Source: Rhizoclosmatium globosum
Lineage: Eukaryota > Chytridiomycota > Chytridiomycetes > Chytridiales > Chytriomycetaceae
NCBI GenBank assembly: GCA_002104985.1
Contig: MCGO01000329.1
Location: 1-32,661 of the forward strand
Length of the DNA: 32,661 nt
Reading direction: 5' to 3'
Shown: in pieces, positions 12,281-22,506 of the stretch
Layout: every line of letters starts with the position of its first letter
Numbering within the stretch: the stretch's first letter is position 1
The notes under the pieces: generated by a model
Databases searched by the model: none
What the model was told of the DNA's origin: nothing
The model's input: only the letters and a program-made list of their open reading frames with translations
Program-made: the position numbers and the translations under genes

Positions 12281-12545
12281 GTAAGTATACTTTCTCCTCT
12301 CTCTTCCCAACATTGTCCATTGTGCCGAGTGGTGTAAAAATTATTCCACACGATCGCTCATCCCACCACAACACTGACCATGCTCTCAATAGGAAAGGCA
12401 TCTCTTCCTTCTTTTCTTCTAAAGGTAAGCAGTCATCATCAGAACAGTATCTCAGTGTAATCAATGGCAGCCCTTCTCTCACCCGTCACTCACTCCCCTT
12501 CCTCACCTCATTATCATGTAATTAACACGATTCACACTTACTTAG
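12281..12545 (+). other. Two predicted 5'UTR introns of the Fanzor-like gene
   Basis: A perfect donor GTAAGT at 12281 and acceptor CAATAG ending at 12392 define one intron. A 32-nt mini-exon (12393-12424) follows. A second donor (GTAAGC at 12425) and an acceptor TTAG ending at 12545 place the ATG one base into the next exon. These are predicted from consensus only. Confidence 0.55.
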
Positions 12546-12546
12546 G

Positions 12547-15500
12547 ATGCCTGAAACTGTAATCCTGAACTTTCGGCAACATCTTACTGGTGACCAACTT
12601 GCAAACAGCTGCCTTTACTTTGGACTGCCAAGCAACCCTGATATACTCGAGAAGATTCGAAACTGCAAAGATCAAATCAATCTTCTCCGTCAAAACCCAA
12701 ACCGAACTCCTCAGTTATGCCTTGACTTGATTCCACAATGCTTTGGCGGGTTCCAGAGCCAGTCGCGTGCAAACATCCTGGAACAGCATCGCGTATCGAC
12801 TCTTTTCAGTGCAGATGACGTCAGAATCAGCGGAGTGTTGTATTTGGCTGAGTGTGCAGTTAAAAATCTCTTGGGACTTGGACGCCTCTCATTTTCTGGT
12901 TCGCCCTTTGCTGCCGCTTCAGATGCTGCCTGTAAAGTCGCTGGAGTTCTTGTCCTTAACCGATACACTGAGGAGGGCTCTTTGAATCTACTGTTTGACC
13001 AAGAGGTAAGACGGCACTTTGGCTGAGAGTGCAACTAACATTCATTCTCTAGTTGGCTGCTCTCCAGGGTGTTTCGACAGTGATTATTGAGGATTCTGAA
13101 GAGGCTCGCGCTGCCTGTAACCAGAATCGCTTCCAAGTTTGTAAAACTGGCCCATCTGGATGTGTTCCATCTGCTCCGTGTGCACCTGCTGCTCCCTGTG
13201 TTGCCTCTGTCCCATGTGATTCTGTTCCTGGCATCCCAAACCTCTCACTGCCAACTGCACTGCCAACACATATTGCCTTCTATCCAGAGAAGGATGGGCC
13301 TCCGGCATTCTTCAACACAGTTTCAAACTCAACCACCTGGACCAACCAGTTATCATATGCCATGTGGTCACCTGATGCTCAGCATTTTGCATTTGTAAAT
13401 AGTGCAAAGGAGGTTGAGTGGGACACTGCTACAAATTTGTATTCGCCGAACCTTCCAAAGTCTGACTTCCCACCTCCACATGCTTTCGCACCCCGGCCAC
13501 CTCGTTTCGACCTTCCCCCTTTCCCACAAATAAAGCCTGTTCCATATGCAGAGCTTTCAGGGGAGGATTGTAACCAAGCAGATATTCTGTGGCAGATTGA
13601 TCATTGTGTGTTGGAGCTCAACTTGATCGCGCGGCAATGTTACCTTCACATTGATGATTGTCAAGTTATTGGCTCTGTTGCTGCATCACATGTGGAGATT
13701 GCTCCTTTTTACTCTCAACCTGAAGGAGCCAAGAATCCATTGGAACTGAAACACAACACTTCAACACTCTTGCCAGATTGTCGAATTGGATCTTCTCTTC
13801 ATCCCAGTGGTGCCACTCAACAAGCTCCAGGCTACTTTTGTCCAAATAAGTCCTTTTCATCATCTCTGAACCCTCCAACTCTCAAACCTCAATTTCTTGC
13901 AAACTTCTTCAAGCTTGTATCTAGTTCATACATATGTGGGCCACTTTTTCGGGCTCTGAACCAAATTGCAGCTGTGGACGTGGAAAAGGTCTTTGCTGCT
14001 GCAAAGGGTGATGCCTGCCTCAAATGGTGGGTTTGCAATGCAAGGACATTCAAGTCACTTTTGTCTGAGGCTTTATCAATCAAGGAAGCATTCAACAAGG
14101 TCCAAAAAGCCAAGGTTGTTGTTGACTCATCAAGTTTATTCTCATTTCCCCCACGAATGCCTCTTATTGCCACTCTGGATGAAATGAAGGCTGGTAACTG
14201 TCAGTGTGGAATAGCTAATCACAAGCGGTCGACTAGTAGCAGTTGCTTGTTTCAATATAACCATCAGCTTGAAGAGTTTACTCATCCTCTGTGGACCAAA
14301 GTTGAACGTGAGTTTGTTTTGATGAATTGTGTGTTGTTTAGACTGACACTTGACTTGATAGAATGGAAGGCAGCAAATTCTGGTAACCCCATCGTGGCTT
14401 ACCTTATTCCAAGTGTCAACCGCAAGAACCCAAATTATCAATCTGCTTTGGATCTCAAGGAGTCACGGTTTTACTTTGAGCAAATTCTCCAACCAATGTT
14501 GACTGAGTGGATTGAGGCTGGGCGTCCAGAAACCCATGCCAAGATGCCCAAAACTGATTCATTCACTGTCAAGACTTCCTACTCTAGTTTTGTTCCCCTT
14601 GGAGGTTGCTTGGATATTCAACTAAAGAAGAATTTACCAAGGTTTGTTGCGTTTCATCCTTTTTTGGCTGTTGCTCATTTAATCTTGATAGATTTGCTCT
14701 TATTCGCTTCATTGTTCCTCGGTTTGCCACAAATGTAGCTTTGAGAATGTATGAAGAATCCAAACAGTCTGAATCTGCTCCAATGCTGCCTTGCAATTCA
14801 AACTTCTACCGCACGGTTCTTGTCATGGTTGCATCCGACGGAAACTTGAAACAACCAACCAAGGGAAGCCATCCAAAACTGGGAGCTTGGTTCAAAGATT
14901 TCAAACGTGATGCCAGTGTCCCTGCAATCCATCCTGTGGACACAACTGATTTTGCAAACACACTAGTTCACATCTCAGAGCAACTTGCTGCAGACTTTCT
15001 CAGGCATATTACTGTGAGTGTTTTGTTAATACAAGTTCAATTGCACCAGTCTAAACACCAATACTCCAACAGATACACACAGGAAACAGAATCACACATA
15101 CGCTGTTTCTTATCATTCGCTCTGTCCTGCGCAATCATGGGATATTTGTGGTAGACTGGAAGGAGCTGGGGAACTTGTGCAAGTACTACACTGCCAAATT
15201 CAAAGTGAATGACAAGAAGGAGTTTGCAAAAGCAAGAAAGAAAGGTCACCATTCACTACCCCCGCTTCCAAAGTGGAAACATGACGCTACATTTGACAAT
15301 CAAAAGATCTTGGACTTTATTGGTGAACAGTCACAGGATGCTGCTGAGGAAATAATGAGGTACATGGGGGACTTTTTTGAGCTGGTGGAGTTTCAGTTTC
15401 AGGGAATGCTTCCCTTGTGCAACAGGAATTTCAAGCTACATGGAATCAAGTAAGTTTTAATGATTTGACTATGCTGTCTGATTTATTTTTGACAGATATC

Positions 15501-15614
15501 AACAAGGCCATTTCTGGTTGGCAGAAATGAGGGAGTTGTATGATCCAGTAAACATTGCAACCTCCAAGGGGAATCCATCATTGACAATCCCACCAGTCTT
15601 TTATTACAACAGTG

Positions 15615-15652
<38 letters not shown>

Positions 15653-18446
15653 ATAATAATAATTATCAGAAATCATTCGAGACATTGTTAAAAGACCTCT
15701 CTCACTGGCTCAAATGAATGTACTTGGCCATGAGTTCCGTCGTGGTGTCTTGTCAGGCCTCTCCCATCCAAATAAAACGGATCCATTCTACAACAAGATG
15801 TTCTTCCGTGCAAGAGGAGTGGTCAGTGTTGCCGATGTAGAAGAGATTGACAAGTTGAATGCAGCCATCATGGATTGCATCTCAAGGATTCAACAGAAAG
15901 ACTTTAGAGTGGGAACTTTTGGAACCCTTCCTCAAGGAGTTACAAAAGGCTGGCACACCAACCCTCAGTCCTCTTTCAAACCCTTATCTCTCCCAATTGA
16001 CACAAAGTATGTTAATATTGTGCTATTTATAGTTTCTAATTCTGTTGATATCTATTGGACAGAACAATGGCAATGCTTGCAGTCAAGTATAGTACAGGAA
16101 ATGAGCGCGATCGTGTTTTAAATGCTCTGGAGCTTCCACCAAACACCAACCAATCCACCTTTGTTTCTTCTGCCATATGGAAAAAGCCAGAACTTTGGGG
16201 GGCCCTCTGCAACTTTGACAAAAATACCCTGAAAAAGTTTGGTGAGTTCTACTTCTTTGTTTCCAATCCATACTGATCCAATTAACAAAGGTGGATCCAT
16301 CAACATATCTGAGAGTGATGTCAGCATCACTTGTCTTCGGCCCAAGGTTGCTACCCCAGACACTGGAAAAACTACTGCCGAAACCATCTCTCTCCCACCA
16401 GAAGGATTGGAGTTTGCTTTTGACAAGGGTATCATCACTCCTTTCTATGTGCATGTGCAAGCTCGTCCTGGTTCTGGTGCTGGTCTGGGTCCAAACCAAG
16501 TCCCAAATGGTCCAACCAAAGCCCCTGTTGTTGACCCTGTAACAAATACTCCAAGACTTTCAAAGAGTCAAAGAAAGAACAGAAATCGACATGCTAGAAA
16601 TTTAGCCATCAAGGAAGGAACCTTTGTGTATGTATTGTTTGGTGTGATTTTCCTGCTTGTTGTTAATAGTTTCTCACAAAGATTTAGTGCCCCTGAGCAT
16701 CTGTCAGCAGAACGACGACAAGAAATTATAAAAAAGGCTGCCCTCGACAAGCAGCGGAAGAAGGCTCGATATAGTCGTAACTGCCAAACCCGTACACTTG
16801 CTCAACTCAAGGAGAGGAAGGAGCAATTTGGGAGATTTGCTTACGAAAAGTTATCTCCAGAAGAAAAGGCTCGTGGCATGGGGTTTCCACTGCGCAACGA
16901 GGAGTTTCGAAATCTGGCAAATATGGATATGGCTGACGTCCTGCGGAAGGAGATTTGTTCTGCATATGAAATGGAACTCAATGGTGCAAACATGGATGGC
17001 AAGACTGGGGCAAGGATTGCAAAGTTCAATGCCATCATTGATGACAAGAAGAGCCAAATCAAAGTTACCATTTCAGACAAGATCAAGTCCATTCAGTCTG
17101 GCAAGACAACTATTGTCCAACAGTATAACAATGCATGTGCCACATCCTTTGCTGCTTTCCCTGTTCTCCATGAGCTCTATTTGCGGCAAGACTTTCTACA
17201 AATGATGGTGTATCGTGGTCAGCAACGCGCATTGAAGGTGTTCATGGGATACATTCATGGGAATCTGGATCCAAAGTTGGTGACTTGTGTCTTTGGGAGT
17301 GCAGAGTTCTCGCAACAAATGAAGGGGACTGTTTCAGGCTGTGGGGGGCGGCTGCTGAAAGAAATGAAGAAAAGGTTCCGCTGGATCAACGTTGATGAGT
17401 TCAAATCAACTATGAATCCTGGTTGTTGTTGGGGTACAGGGTTTAAAGGTGGAAAGATTAACTTGGGTCCATGTAGCTGCGACTTTGAGGTGGAACAAGA
17501 ACTTGCAAAGTTGACAGAGGAATTGCTGGCAGGGAAAGATTTAAATGAGTTGTTGACTCAGAGGGATGATGGTACTTTCCTCCATCTTGCACAAATTGAA
17601 GCCTTGTTGAAGTCTTTGGGTGCTGATGAGTCATTCAGTGTTGATGAGACTGAGCAGTTTGACAATTCCAAGTTCTTTACCCAAAAAGATGCTGATCACC
17701 ATGGAGAAGGAGAGGAGGAGAATGGAAGGTATGGTGATGACAAGGGAGAATTTGGGGAAGATGGTGAAGACTTGAGAGAGAGTTTAACAACTGTTGAAGA
17801 GGGAGATGGTGTGGAGGAAGAAGATGACTCAGACCCTATGGATTTGGAGGAATCTGAAACTGCTCCAGTGTCAGTGACTGTTGAGTCTAAGAGTTTGGCT
17901 GTGGAATCAGACATAATGGAGGATGTATTGGAGGAGGGAGAGCTTGCTACTAGTGGAGACACTTCTACTTCTATGGAAGTTGAAGAAGAGTTGTGGAGTG
18001 CTGCATTGGATACTCTGCTTCAAAGTTTCTCTGCACCAGCCTCAACTGATGGACTAGATCCAGAAGGGATATATGCCATCCATGTCACTCATCCTTCTGA
18101 AATATGGAAACGGGAAGGTGTTGGGGATGTGTATCCTGAAGATGTTAGAAGAATCCCACTCACCAACTCTGTGGCTCGTGCAAAATCCAAGACCATTCTC
18201 AAGCACTCTAAAGCTTTTAGACCAGGATGGAAAGAGCACTTACCATTGGTTGAGCGGGTGAAGTTGGCATTTCATGCAGGTGTTCCTGTTGGTAGCCCCC
18301 TCCGTGGTCTCAAGTACTGCCACCACTGTGGTACAATGTGGGACCGAGATAGAAACGCAGCAAGGAATATTTGGATGTGCTTTTGGTATATGAGACTGAA
18401 TGGGCTGAAGAGGCCATTCACAATGCAGCGGAAGAAGTCAGTGTAA
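12547..18446 (+). CDS. Giant Fanzor-like (eukaryotic TnpB) RNA-guided nuclease
   Basis: Predicted exons are 12547-13005, 13053-14307, 14362-14641, 14692-15013, 15073-15449, 15496-15611, 15670-16006, 16063-16241, 16291-16627 and 16670-18446, giving about 1812 residues. Fanzors are TnpB homologs that cut DNA under an omega-RNA guide. RuvC-I is the Asp in FAFDKGIITPF (16422-16424, ~D1153). The Fanzor-style RuvC-II region reads VFGSAEF...INVDEFKST, with Glu at 17397-17399 (~E1464). RuvC-III is WDRDRNAARNI (18342-18374, ~D1779/D1781), directly after a zinc-ribbon half, YCHHCG. Basic nuclear-localisation-like clusters are SKSQRKNRNRHARN and KQRKKARYSR. Two oddities: ~1150 residues precede RuvC-I, including a Cys/Pro/Ala-rich part near the N-terminus, and a 296-residue acidic insertion splits the zinc-binding halves. 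In-frame introns 14308-14361 and 16628-16669 could be retained. The family call is firm for the C-terminus; the function of the N-terminus is unknown. Confidence 0.82.
15617..15663 (+). repeat. (TC)n microsatellite followed by (TAA)n, inside a Fanzor-gene intron
   Basis: About 35 nt of alternating TC is followed by TAA repeats. They fill most of the intron 15612-15669, leaving the donor GTGAGT and acceptor TATCAG intact. Length slippage here would not alter the protein. Confidence 0.9.
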
Positions 18447-18489
18447 TTCTGTTTTGTTTCTTCTTTTAATTCTCTTTTATTGATTATGT

Positions 18490-18521
18490 ACCTGTGGGGG
18501 TCGTTTGAAAACCCCATGGGT
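18490..18521 (+). other. 10-bp hairpin just downstream of the Fanzor stop: candidate omega-RNA scaffold or element end
   Basis: ACCTGTGGGG (18490-18499) pairs with CCCCATGGGT (18512-18521) along all ten positions if two G-U pairs are allowed, closing a 12-nt loop. It starts 44 nt after the stop codon. In TnpB and several Fanzor elements the guide-RNA scaffold lies at or just beyond the 3' end of the nuclease gene, with the guide taken from flanking DNA. No U-run follows directly, so a simple terminator is less likely. Confidence 0.45.
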
Positions 18522-18577
18522 CACTACTGTATTATTGGTTGGTTGGGGGGAGGAGGGTTTTTTTTGAGTCTTCCTTC

Positions 18578-19345
18578 ATGAAAAATACAGTACCAACAAT
18601 CGAAGTTGATACACAAACCCTGCTGTGCGTGGTACGCAATGAACAGGAGTCAAGGTGGCTCTGGGAGCAAGGACAATACGGGCGAGCCATAATGGACGAT
18701 TATCGGATGATGCGGAGGCACGAACAGAAAGCCCATGAACGGATGCTGGAGAGGGAGCAAGGCAACAGCGAGCAGGAGCAGCACAACACTGACGAAGCCA
18801 CAAGACACCGTGCGGCACTTGTACAGCGGGTGCTCTCGGTGTATGAAGTACTTCATTTAGTCAGGCGAAGGGAGGCCGTGGCAGTTGAAGTTTGTCGTGG
18901 CCAAGTTGATTCACCGACAAGTTGTTCGCCCGAGTTGAACCACGTCCACGTTCGATCCGAGAGCGTGTCGCCGGATCGTCTCTTAGTTCATGCAGCGCTG
19001 CGACTCGGCGGCGGCGTCCGAGTGTGTCGCCGACTTGCCGTGTTTTGTCTTCTGCGCGACCGAGGTTGGGTTGTCCGGGACGGCGTCAAGTTTGGCGCTG
19101 ACTTTGTTTTGTACAAGACTGGCGGGCCTGTCGCATACCACGCTGACTACACAGTCACTGTGAATGTGGGTGTGCATGTGGACCACGGTGATGGCGATGG
19201 CGATGAGGTTGGTGTGAAGACACGGTGGAAACACACACTGGCTCAGGTGCGCTTCACGGAACAGAGCAAGAAACGCGTTGTCTTGACCGATGTTGGCGAA
19301 GATGGCGAGGTCTATTTCACTGAAGTCACACGATGGATTCCGTGA
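18578..19345 (+). CDS. SEN2: tRNA-splicing endonuclease catalytic subunit, SEN2-like
   Basis: This single-exon gene of 255 residues encodes a subunit that cuts the 5' splice site of intron-containing pre-tRNAs in the heterotetrameric SEN complex. The fold's catalytic triad is visible: Tyr in KFGADFVLYKTGG (~Y179), His in VAYHADYTV (~H188) and Lys in EQSKKRVVL (~K231/232). An upstream LLCVVRNEQESRWLWEQGQYGRA matches the LWE-G-fGk region of Sen2 rather than Sen34, and GVKFGADF also favours Sen2. A Glu/Arg/His-rich linker (~45-80) follows. The start at 18578 is the only Met after an in-frame stop at 18506. The protein is shorter at its N-terminus than yeast Sen2, and the ATG lies just 131 nt after the Fanzor stop, so its promoter is tiny or overlaps that gene. 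Confidence 0.82.
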   Translation: MKNTVPTIEVDTQTLLCVVRNEQESRWLWEQGQYGRAIMDDYRMMRRHEQKAHERMLEREQGNSEQEQHNTDEATRHRAALVQRVLSVYEVLHLVRRREAVAVEVCRGQVDSPTSCSPELNHVHVRSESVSPDRLLVHAALRLGGGVRVCRRLAVFCLLRDRGWVVRDGVKFGADFVLYKTGGPVAYHADYTVTVNVGVHVDHGDGDGDEVGVKTRWKHTLAQVRFTEQSKKRVVLTDVGEDGEVYFTEVTRWIP

Positions 19346-19404
19346 TCAGTGTTTGTAATAAAAGTATTAAGAGTTCTCCTTGTTCATTAATTTACTTGCA
19401 CAAA

Positions 19405-22349
19405 ATGCAGTCCAATCAACGGGACGCCTTTGCCGAACTGGTCTCGTTTGGACCTACACATACATCATCGACATCGACATCGACAGCAACGCCACTCAGT
19501 CTTGCAGAAGAACAGCGGCGGCGACAGACTCAGACCCCGCCCTTCAAAGCCGCAAACTCGAACCTTACTTCAACGGCTCACTCGCCTGTATCTCCAATCC
19601 CTGTCGCCTCCGCCCAAAAGGTTGCTTGCTTTTGTTGTTTGTTGCCGCCATTAAAAACTATCCACGAAACAGGCCTCCGTGTCGCCTCAGTTGGTTCCGC
19701 GTTTCGCCGCCTTCCCAACCCAGTCCGCAACTCCGATCCCGCAGCAGTTACAGCCACAGAAAGATGTTTTTGCAGACTTGCTCGGTACTTCCCCGGTCGG
19801 CCAATCGCGGCTGGCTCAGAACTTGCCACTCAATGCAATCGCTGCCTCAAACAATGCAGCCTCCCTCTCCTTCAACAACAATACCCTCCCCTCAATTTCT
19901 CCGATGCCTGCTCCTGCCTTACTCAATTCAACTCCATCTTCTGCAATGCCGCAAATACAACCACTTAACGGCTTCAATCCCATCTTTCCAATAAACTCAA
20001 ATCCAATACAGCTCACTGCCGCCCCCTCCATATCCTCGTTCCAGCTACAACCGCAACTGCTGCAACCTCAGAAATCCACCCTATTCAATGCTGTTTCGTC
20101 TTCGTCTGCTACTGCTTCTACAACGAACAGCGATATTTGGAATTTCGATGCCCTAGCTTCCGTGTCAAATTCAACTGGAACAACGCCTAACGGTAAGTCA
20201 ATCTATTTGTCATCGAGTGCCGTTCTTGGATATTTAGTATTTCAAACAGTACAAGATCCATTTGGACTGGGTTTTACATCGCCGCCTGCACCAACTTCCC
20301 CCTACGCTACAAACAGCTCATCAGTCTCGTTTAACCAAGATCCGGAAGATGATCCATTCGGTATTCTGACAGGCAAACCGACTCCCATCAAACAAAAAGT
20401 CTCTGTAGCCCCAGTTCGAAATGAGGTTGCGACTCCATCGCACCCACAGACTTCCACGTCACCATCCTCATCTTCATACCCCTCTTTTTCGGCTCCTTCT
20501 TCTCACTCGCATTCTCGGTCGACATCCGCTGGAACTTCTCGTGATGCGCACATTGCCATGATTATTGACATGGGCTTTGATATTCCTAGCGCCAATAGTG
20601 CTCTGGATGCCAGTGGTGGAGACGTGCAAGAAGCCATATCTATGCTTATTGCAAATCAACGAGCGTTGGAATCGTCAGCGTCCAGAAGAGACTACGAAAA
20701 CGCACAGAACAACGATTTTTCACGGTACAACGAAGACAACCACAGAGTCCAACATAAACCAAGCTCAGGATGGTTAGATCAACCGGCAGCGTCTGCGAGT
20801 CCTTTGTTTTCAAACGCGAAGAACTTGCTGAATTTCGGGAGACAGAAAGTGTTGCAGGTGTATGAAAAGGCCAGCGAAAAAGTCGCAGCTGTTGTTGAAG
20901 GGTTGGATTCTAATATGGCTACAAGTCGGGACCGGGAGCAGCGGGATAGAGAGCAGCAGTGGGAGAGGGATGTTTATGGACAACAGCCACGTTACCGAGA
21001 TGATACCAGCAGTGATGACGATTCAGATGAAGAAGTTGCTTTGGAGAGGAAACCAAGAAACACCACCAACCCGGCCTCGCCACGAGGAAAGTCGCCTGTT
21101 GCCTCCTCTCTGCACCATTCAACGACTACATCGACATCCCCGATTCGTAAACAAGTCAGCTTCTCGGACTTACCTGTCATGCCAGACCAATCTTTTGCCG
21201 CCTTCCCCTCTCATCAACAGCAGTCATTTGCTGCGTTCCCAACATCCCAACAACATGTCGCTCCACAACCAACGAAACCTGTTGCTCCAAAAGAGATTCA
21301 CACTGCAACTCCCCTCCAACTCCAAACTTCCACAACGGCACGAGAACAAGGAAACACACTCTTCCGCAACGGCGACTATGCAACTGCAGTAACTCTATAC
21401 ACACAAGCAATCACAGCACTCCCAGACTCAGATACACGCACGTTACCCCTGTACAACAACCGTGCCGCAGCCCGCCTAAAAACCGGAGACTACTCTGGTG
21501 TTGTGGAAGACTGCACACGGGTATTGGACGTATGGCCCGCAGATTCGAAAGCGCTGTTGCGAAGAGCTGCTGGATTTGAGGGTCGCGAGCGGTGGAGAGA
21601 GGCGTTACGGGATTATGAAGTGTTGGTTAAAATTGGGGAGGGAGGTGGTGTTGTTGTGCAACAGGGGTTGAAGAGGTCTAGACGTGGGGTCGATATTTTG
21701 GAGGGACGCGTTGGTGCTGACGCTGTGGTTGTAGGTGGTCAACAACAGCAGCAAACCCAAGTGCAAAGAAGTGCAGTTGATGAGTTGGCGTTTTTGGGGA
21801 GTCCAGTTGGAGCTGGAGTTACATCGACGTGAGTAGAATCATTTCATATTTCGGGGTTTCCCTGCCTTACAGTTATTGAAACAGATCTACGGGGAAACCA
21901 ATGTCTGCAGCTGCAGCGAAAGCTGTTGAAAAAGCCGTGGAATCCCTGCGTGCCCAAAATGAGTCTCTTGAACGTGAAGAGGAGGAAAAGTTTGCCGCGA
22001 AGGAAGCCATTGAGGCTAAAGTGGAAGCCTGGAAGCGAGGGAAAGAAACCAATCTTCGAGCCTTGTTGTCAAGTTTAGACAGCGTTCTGTGGAAGGAACT
22101 TGGATGGACCACTATTAATTTGAGTGAGTTGATTACACCTCAGCAAGTCAAAGTGCGTTACATGAAGGCTGTCGCCAAAGTTCACCCCGATAAGGTTTGT
22201 TTTTTAATTCCTGGCTCTTTCTTTATGCTTATCTGTTGGTTATTCAGTTAAAGCAAGGTACTACTGTTGAGCAGAAGTTGATTGCGAATGAAGTATTTGG
22301 AACTCTGAATAAGGCTTGGGATGCCTTCAAGGCACAATCGGGGATGTAA
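19405..22349 (+). CDS. SWA2: Auxilin-like clathrin-uncoating co-chaperone (UBA-TPR-J)
   Basis: Exons are 19405-19620, 19673-20192, 20250-21828, 21885-22194 and 22248-22349, giving 908 residues. Swa2/auxilin recruits Hsp70 to clathrin-coated vesicles and triggers uncoating. A long Ser/Pro/Gln-rich N-terminal half carries DPF-type adaptor or clathrin-binding motifs (VQDPFG, DDPFG). A UBA domain lies at ~344-380 (IAMIIDMGFDIPSANSAL). Three TPR-like helical pairs (~606-709) follow, with GNTLFRNGDYATAVTLYTQA and YNNRAAARLKTGDY. The C-terminal J-domain has an intact HPD (22183-22191), split from its last helices by the intron 22195-22247. The UBA-TPR-J order is that of yeast Swa2. The gene begins 60 nt after SEN2 on the same strand. 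Intron 20193-20249 is 57 nt and in frame, so read-through would add 19 residues. Confidence 0.92.
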
Positions 22350-22506
22350 ATAATATCGTTCTGGATGCCTTGCTCACCATTTTGGTTTGTTTTCATTTCA
22401 TTTTTTGGGTTATGTCTATCATTATCGTAGAAGGAATACACTGGACGAGTAGTATTTGTTTTTCTCAGCACCAATTTTATTCCCTTCATCATTATGCAGA
22501 ATCCTA

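Noticed and set aside
13889..14173. Minus-strand open frames within the Fanzor-like gene
   Set aside because: They are shadows of the plus-strand exon, with no domain or splice support.
14308..14361. In-frame 18-codon stretch in exon 2 of the Fanzor-like gene
   Set aside because: It has a GTGAGT donor and GATAG acceptor with a branch-like CTTGAC, so I treat it as an intron, though retention cannot be excluded.
16628..16669. In-frame hydrophobic stretch inside the Fanzor-like protein that could be read as a membrane helix
   Set aside because: It is bounded by GTATGT and AATAG, is 42 nt long, and matches the size of other introns in the gene. A retained helix just after RuvC-I would be unexpected.
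19380..19994. Second long plus-strand open frame overlapping the SWA2 start
   Set aside because: It is a composition-driven alternative frame; the SWA2 exon join at 19620/19673 explains the locus.
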